From: Pedobacter sp. KBW06
GTDB taxonomy: Bacteria > Bacteroidota > Bacteroidia > Sphingobacteriales > Sphingobacteriaceae
Assembly (NCBI RefSeq): GCF_003852525.1
Contig: NZ_QAJL01000006.1
Coordinates: 187,501-251,500 of the forward strand
Length of the DNA stretch: 64,000 nucleotides
Direction of reading: 5' to 3'
Shown here: positions 60,424-64,000 of the stretch, one piece after another
How the letters are laid out: each line of letters starts with the position of its first letter
Position numbering within the stretch: position 1 is the first letter of the stretch
Notes under the pieces: generated by a model
The model's input: the letters and a program-made list of their open reading frames with translations, nothing else
Told to the model about the DNA's origin: nothing
The model's database searches: none
Translations under genes and position numbers: made by a program

Positions 60424-60834
60424 ATGAAAGAACACAATCACAACAGTACAAATTTAGAATTTCGAAAAGTGTACCTGTCCGACATGAGGTCGGTCATCAA
60501 TCTCTATCAAAAAACGACTGAGCGCTCCGTTAATAACCAACAATTACCACAAGATCAAACCATAAAATTAACCGCAGATTTTGGCCTCCCTTTAAGCATC
60601 GTCAGCGATGATAAAGAGGTCATCGGCTTCGCTTTTGCAACCATCAATGAACAGGATGAAGTGGTATTGAATTCCCGCGGTCTGCAACAACATATCCCTT
60701 CATCTATCGGCGATGAACTGATCGAAGAAGCAAAAAGAACACTTGATGCTACGTTTGGCGACTTACAGGAGAACAACACCAAATTAAAGCACTCCATCTA
60801 TAAACTAGTTGACTGGCTGAATACCTGCCAATAA
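60424..60834 (+). CDS. small uncharacterised protein, possibly a degenerate GNAT domain
   Basis: This 136-aa soluble protein starts LEFRKVYLSDMRSVINLYQK, like the first strand and helix of a GNAT acetyltransferase. Residues about 55-75 (PLSIVSDDKEVIGFAFATIN) resemble strands 2-3. The acetyl-CoA-binding loop (Q/RxxGxG/A) is absent, so a catalytic GNAT is unlikely. The C-terminus is helical. It stands 38 bp before the MocR-type regulator on the same strand. The function is unknown. Confidence 0.6.
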   Translation: MKEHNHNSTNLEFRKVYLSDMRSVINLYQKTTERSVNNQQLPQDQTIKLTADFGLPLSIVSDDKEVIGFAFATINEQDEVVLNSRGLQQHIPSSIGDELIEEAKRTLDATFGDLQENNTKLKHSIYKLVDWLNTCQ

Positions 60835-60872
60835 AACACAGATCCATTTTTCGTAATTTTACAGGATACAGA

Positions 60873-62300
60873 ATGATAGCTCGAATGAAAAAGGAATCCT
60901 TATACCTTAAAATTGCGAAAGTAATGGAGGAACAGATTGCCAGCAAGACTTTAAAACTTGGAGACAAGCTTCCCTCCATCCGGACGGTACAAAAGCGCTA
61001 CAATGTAAGTCTGACTACCGTTAAACAGGCCTATCTGGAACTGGAAAGTAAATCGTTGATTGAACCCAGGGCCAAATCAGGATATTTTGTGAGCAAAGCA
61101 TCGATGAGAAAGTCACTGCTTCCCTCGGTAACCGCTTTAAAAACCTCCGCGCAGACAAAGGATCCTGAAGATTTGATCAGTAAGGTTTTCAATACCCTGA
61201 CCAATGATCAGATTACCCAATTTTCGTTGGGTGTCCCGGACAAAAGTTTATTGCCCATCGCAAAACTGAACAAGGGTGTGATCAGTGTGGTACAGCGTCT
61301 GGCTGATGGCGGGACCACTTACGAACCGGTACAGGGCAACCTGAACCTCAGAAGATCGATCGCCAAATGGTCCTATGTCCTGGAAGGTAAACTGACTGAA
61401 GACGATATTGTTACCACATCCGGTGCAATGAATGCTATTTTCAACTGTCTGATGGCGGTGACGAAGCCTGGCGATACTGTGGCTATAGAAAGCCCGGTTT
61501 ACTTTGGTATCGTCCAAATCATAAAATCATTGGGATTAAAAGCAATCGAAATCCCGACACATCCCATCACAGGGGTAGATTTAGAGGCCATCAAAAAAGT
61601 ACTGCCCCGGTTAAATGCCTGTTGCTTTATCAGCAATTTCAGCAACCCACTGGGTTGCATGATGCCGGAGGAGCACAAAAAAGAACTCGTCAGAATGCTG
61701 ACCGAATACGATATCCCTTTGATTGAAGACGATTTGTATGGGAACCTTTTCTTTGGCGCAACAAGACCTAAACCCTGTAAAGCCTTTGACGAGGCCGGAA
61801 TCGTGATGTGGTGCGGATCAGTTTCTAAAACGCTGGCTCCAGGGTATCGGGTGGGCTGGGTTGCTCCCGGAAAATATAAAGAGAAAATCATCAGGCAAAA
61901 GTTGTTACAAACGATTTCCACCCCGACCTTATATCAGGAAGTGATTGCTGATTTTCTGGAACATGGCAGATACGACCATCATTTGCGGACCATCAGAAGT
62001 AAGCTGTATACCAATTGCCTGAAATACCAGGGAGCGATAGAGGCCTATTTTCCGCATAATACCAAAATCTCCCAGCCTCAGGGTGGTTTTATGTTATGGC
62101 TGGAACTGGACCAGAAAATTGATACTGCCGAATTGTATGACCGCGCACTCCAGCAAAATATCAGTTATGCACCCGGCCGGATGTTCAGTCAATACAACCA
62201 ATACAACAATTGTATGCGGCTAAATTTTGCCCTGGGATGGAACACAAAACTGGAAGCTGATCTTAAACGCCTGGGTAAAATTGTTAAAGCAGCGATGTAA
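60873..62300 (+). CDS. MocR-type transcriptional regulator (GntR HTH + aminotransferase-like domain)
   Basis: This 475-aa MocR-family regulator may start at ATG 60873 or at 60885 (MKKESLYLKIAKVM), four codons in. The N-terminal winged helix (about 5-80) has LGDKLPSIRTVQKRYNVSLTTVKQAYLELE. The C-terminal fold-type I aminotransferase domain binds PLP through Lys319 in GSVSKTLAPGYRVGW. It also has NFSNPLGCMMPEEHKKEL and EDDLYGNLFFG. MocR proteins typically control amino-acid, vitamin B6 or GABA genes close by. The permease at 62947 is one candidate target. Confidence 0.93.
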   Translation: MIARMKKESLYLKIAKVMEEQIASKTLKLGDKLPSIRTVQKRYNVSLTTVKQAYLELESKSLIEPRAKSGYFVSKASMRKSLLPSVTALKTSAQTKDPEDLISKVFNTLTNDQITQFSLGVPDKSLLPIAKLNKGVISVVQRLADGGTTYEPVQGNLNLRRSIAKWSYVLEGKLTEDDIVTTSGAMNAIFNCLMAVTKPGDTVAIESPVYFGIVQIIKSLGLKAIEIPTHPITGVDLEAIKKVLPRLNACCFISNFSNPLGCMMPEEHKKELVRMLTEYDIPLIEDDLYGNLFFGATRPKPCKAFDEAGIVMWCGSVSKTLAPGYRVGWVAPGKYKEKIIRQKLLQTISTPTLYQEVIADFLEHGRYDHHLRTIRSKLYTNCLKYQGAIEAYFPHNTKISQPQGGFMLWLELDQKIDTAELYDRALQQNISYAPGRMFSQYNQYNNCMRLNFALGWNTKLEADLKRLGKIVKAAM

Positions 62301-62352
62301 TTTCATTAAAGTCTCTGTCCAGTGGTAATAGCTGTTTTTTTCCTTCCATAAA

Positions 62353-62926
62353 GGTGGCATATTTCCTCCGCAACCCCAGGCTTCATTTCCTACTCCCCAG
62401 AATTTTACTTCCCATGGTTTTTCCTGTCCGTTTTTAACCCGCAGGTCGGACATCGGGCTCCGGCCCTCAAAATTGACATATTGCACCCAGTCTGCCAGCT
62501 CCTGAACGGTACCACTTCCGGTATTCCCGGCCAGGTAAGGTTCCGTACCCAGCAGTTTACACATGTTCAGAAAGTCGTGGGTCCCAAAACTATTGTCTTC
62601 TGTTATGCCACCCCACATGGTGTTTACAACTGAAGGGCGCTGGTCTTTAGGTCCGATTCCATCTTTCCAATGGTACCGGTCTGCGAAACATCCACCAGGC
62701 CACCTCAGGTTGGGAATGCTCAGTTTTTTTAAAGCGGCAATGATGTCATTTCTTACGCCTGCCGTATTCGGGATTTTGGAATTCTCCCCTACATAAAACC
62801 CATTTGTCCGGAGGCTTGATCTGTTTGCAGGGTTACCGTAGTTTACTGTGCGTTTAGTGATTGGCTAATGCCCAGAATAATCAGGAAAACGCTGAGCTTA
62901 TGAAATAGATTTTTTTTGAACATCAT
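62353..62926 (-). pseudogene. remnant of a GH51 alpha-L-arabinofuranosidase
   Basis: The minus strand from the ATG at 62926 encodes a good signal peptide (MMFKKNLFHKLSVFLIILGI, then SQSLNAQ) and then a TAA stop at 62843-62845. The frame after the stop (TTVTLQTDQA) fits the N-terminus of GH51 enzymes but breaks again near 62800. From there the other frame carries a long GH51 match: GFYVGENSKIPNTAGVRNDI, then IPNLRWPGGCFADRYHWKDG and VVNTMWGGITEDNSFGTHDF, and ending FWGVGNEAWGCGGNM. About 20 residues are missing at the switch. After GGNM homology stops at about 62360, and the rest of the enzyme is gone. The acid/base Glu of GNEAW survives. The gene cannot make a working enzyme. Confidence 0.85.
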
Positions 62927-62946
62927 GATGAAATGTATAGCAGGGA

Positions 62947-64000
62947 CTAGCGCTCTTTGTTGGTTTTAAGTTTAGCAATCACATAGTAAACCGGAATCCC
63001 GATCAATGTGATGATTAAACCTGGCCAGGTAAAACGGGGTTTATAAATGATCAACAGGATACAAAAGGCAAGTCCCATCACGATATAGATCAATGGCAAA
63101 ACCGGATATCCGAAAGCCTTGTATGGCCGTTCTATACCAGGTCGCTTTTTCCGGAGGATAAAAATCCCTCCTATGGTCAGCATGTAAAACATCACCACCA
63201 CAAAGGAGATCATGTCCAGCAAATCTCCATATTTGCCACTAAGGCACCAGAGGCAGGCCACCAAACACTGAATCCAAAGGCCAAAAGCCGGCACCGAATT
63301 CCTGTTCAGCGTACCCACTTTTTTAAAGAAAAGGCCATCTTTAGCCATGGAGTAATATACCCTGGCCCCTGCCATGATCAATCCGTTATTGCATCCGAAG
63401 GTAGAGACCATGATCATCAGTGCGATGATCACTGTTCCGGATGAGCCGAAGATCACCTGGGCAGCAGAAACCGCTACCCGATCCTTATCCGCATGTCCGA
63501 TATCATGAAGGCAAAGGACTCCTGTATACATGATATTGGTTAAAATGTATAAGACCGTGACCATGATCGTCCCCAGTGCCAGACTCAGACCGATGTTTCT
63601 CTTTGGATTTTTAATCTCACCGGCTACGAAGGTCACATTGTGCCAGGAGTCGCTGCTGAAAATGGAACCGACCATTGCTGCTGCAATGGCACCAAAGGCG
63701 GCCAATGTTGTATAAGTACCTATCCCTGTTGATCCTGCAAGTGGTTTTAATTCCCAGGCATCTTTCCAGTTGAGCTCCCAGACTTCTTTTTTCATAAAGA
63801 ATAAACCGAATACAATCAGGCCGAAAAGACTGAGCAATTTAGCCATGGTAAAGAAAGTCTGGATCGATTTGCCTGCATTTACCCCCCTGCTGTTTACATA
63901 AGTTAACACCACAATGATGACAATGGCCAGCAGTTGTGCAGGAGAAATCTGGAGGAAGCCGAGATCAAACAAGACCTGATCTTCGCTAAACTGAGGCAGC
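62947..64000 (-). CDS. APC-family amino-acid permease (5' part outside the window)
   Basis: This is the C-terminal 350 or so residues of an APC-superfamily amino-acid transporter. The reading frame continues past base 64000. About nine to ten helices are present. ILTNIMYTGVL, the loop SSDSWHNVTFVAGEIKNPKRN and MVSTFGCNNGLIMAGARVYYSMAKDGLFFKKVG are typical of the LAT-like permeases of Bacteroidota. The C-terminus is short and basic (KLKTNKER). It takes up amino acids or related compounds at the inner membrane. It is next to a GH51 remnant and may be a target of the MocR regulator, which is inferred. The length of the N-terminal part is unknown. Confidence 0.9.
   Translation of the reverse strand, partial: LPQFSEDQVLFDLGFLQISPAQLLAIVIIVVLTYVNSRGVNAGKSIQTFFTMAKLLSLFGLIVFGLFFMKKEVWELNWKDAWELKPLAGSTGIGTYTTLAAFGAIAAAMVGSIFSSDSWHNVTFVAGEIKNPKRNIGLSLALGTIMVTVLYILTNIMYTGVLCLHDIGHADKDRVAVSAAQVIFGSSGTVIIALMIMVSTFGCNNGLIMAGARVYYSMAKDGLFFKKVGTLNRNSVPAFGLWIQCLVACLWCLSGKYGDLLDMISFVVVMFYMLTIGGIFILRKKRPGIERPYKAFGYPVLPLIYIVMGLAFCILLIIYKPRFTWPGLIITLIGIPVYYVIAKLKTNKER

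Noticed and set aside
62563..62796. 77-aa plus-strand frame over the GH51 remnant
   Set aside because: The opposite strand carries unmistakable GH51 sequence. This frame is its antisense.
1..64000. CRISPR arrays, tRNA or rRNA genes, transposases, prophage
   Set aside because: I looked for regularly spaced repeats, cloverleaf-like sequences, conserved rRNA stretches and recombinase or transposase motifs and saw none. A dedicated scan could still find a small RNA.

Overview
The window looks like a chromosomal segment of a Bacteroidota bacterium of the Sphingobacteriaceae, most likely Pedobacter or a close relative. The grounds are two SusC/SusD pairs, ECF sigma factors followed by FecR-type or fused anti-sigma genes, several TAnnTTTG promoter boxes (the Bacteroidota -7 element), a small RRM protein and a DUF5777 barrel. 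The assignment rests on gene content and sequence style only. I saw no rRNA, tRNA, CRISPR array, insertion sequence or prophage.

Region 1 (about 496-23347) is an exopolysaccharide locus with its own control system. It encodes a receiver-only protein, a Wza-like export lipoprotein, a Wzc-like co-polymerase with a decayed kinase domain, a Wzx flippase, a Wzy-like polymerase, four glycosyltransferases, a hexapeptide acyltransferase, a WecA/MraY-type initiating transferase and an unusual three-domain kinase/nucleotidyltransferase/P-loop fusion. An NtrC-type sigma54 activator follows (15739-17085), then a FIST sensor and two hybrid histidine kinases with Hpt domains. Four promoter regions in this locus share one layout: two TTCCA-N5-TGGAA-like inverted repeats 19-20 bp apart centre to centre, then 62-63 or 74-75 bp further on a -24/-12 element (TGGCAC-like, with G at the -12 position), then a start codon 12-15 nt after the predicted transcription start. 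They precede the genes at 624, 7733, 13343 and 17224. I read this as a self-contained sigma54 regulon in which the kinases feed the activator, which switches on polysaccharide synthesis and probably its own sensors. It is the most interesting feature of the window.

Region 2 (23353-32713) holds a lipid A-type acyltransferase, an ECF sigma/FecR/SusC (with STN domain)/SusD uptake locus ending in a secreted ENPP-like phosphodiesterase, and an RRM protein. Region 3 (32738-40702) has a second ECF sigma with an unusual anti-sigma/barrel fusion, a cytochrome c-YceI-DUF5777 operon, a chloroperoxidase-like hydrolase, a YoaK-family membrane protein and three uncharacterised proteins. Region 4 (40707-51417) has a second SusC/SusD pair, a three-gene operon of two secreted unknowns around a trypsin-like protease, and two unknown genes leading into a NarL-type two-component system.

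Region 5 (51547-64000) contains an oleate hydratase, an L-fucose locus (AraC regulator, Zn-dehydrogenase, aldo/keto reductase, GH29 fucosidase) with two ATTTG/CAAAT palindromes upstream, a PhzF-family gene, DoxX-like and AHSA1-like proteins, a MocR-type regulator, the remnant of a GH51 arabinofuranosidase and an amino-acid permease cut by the window edge.
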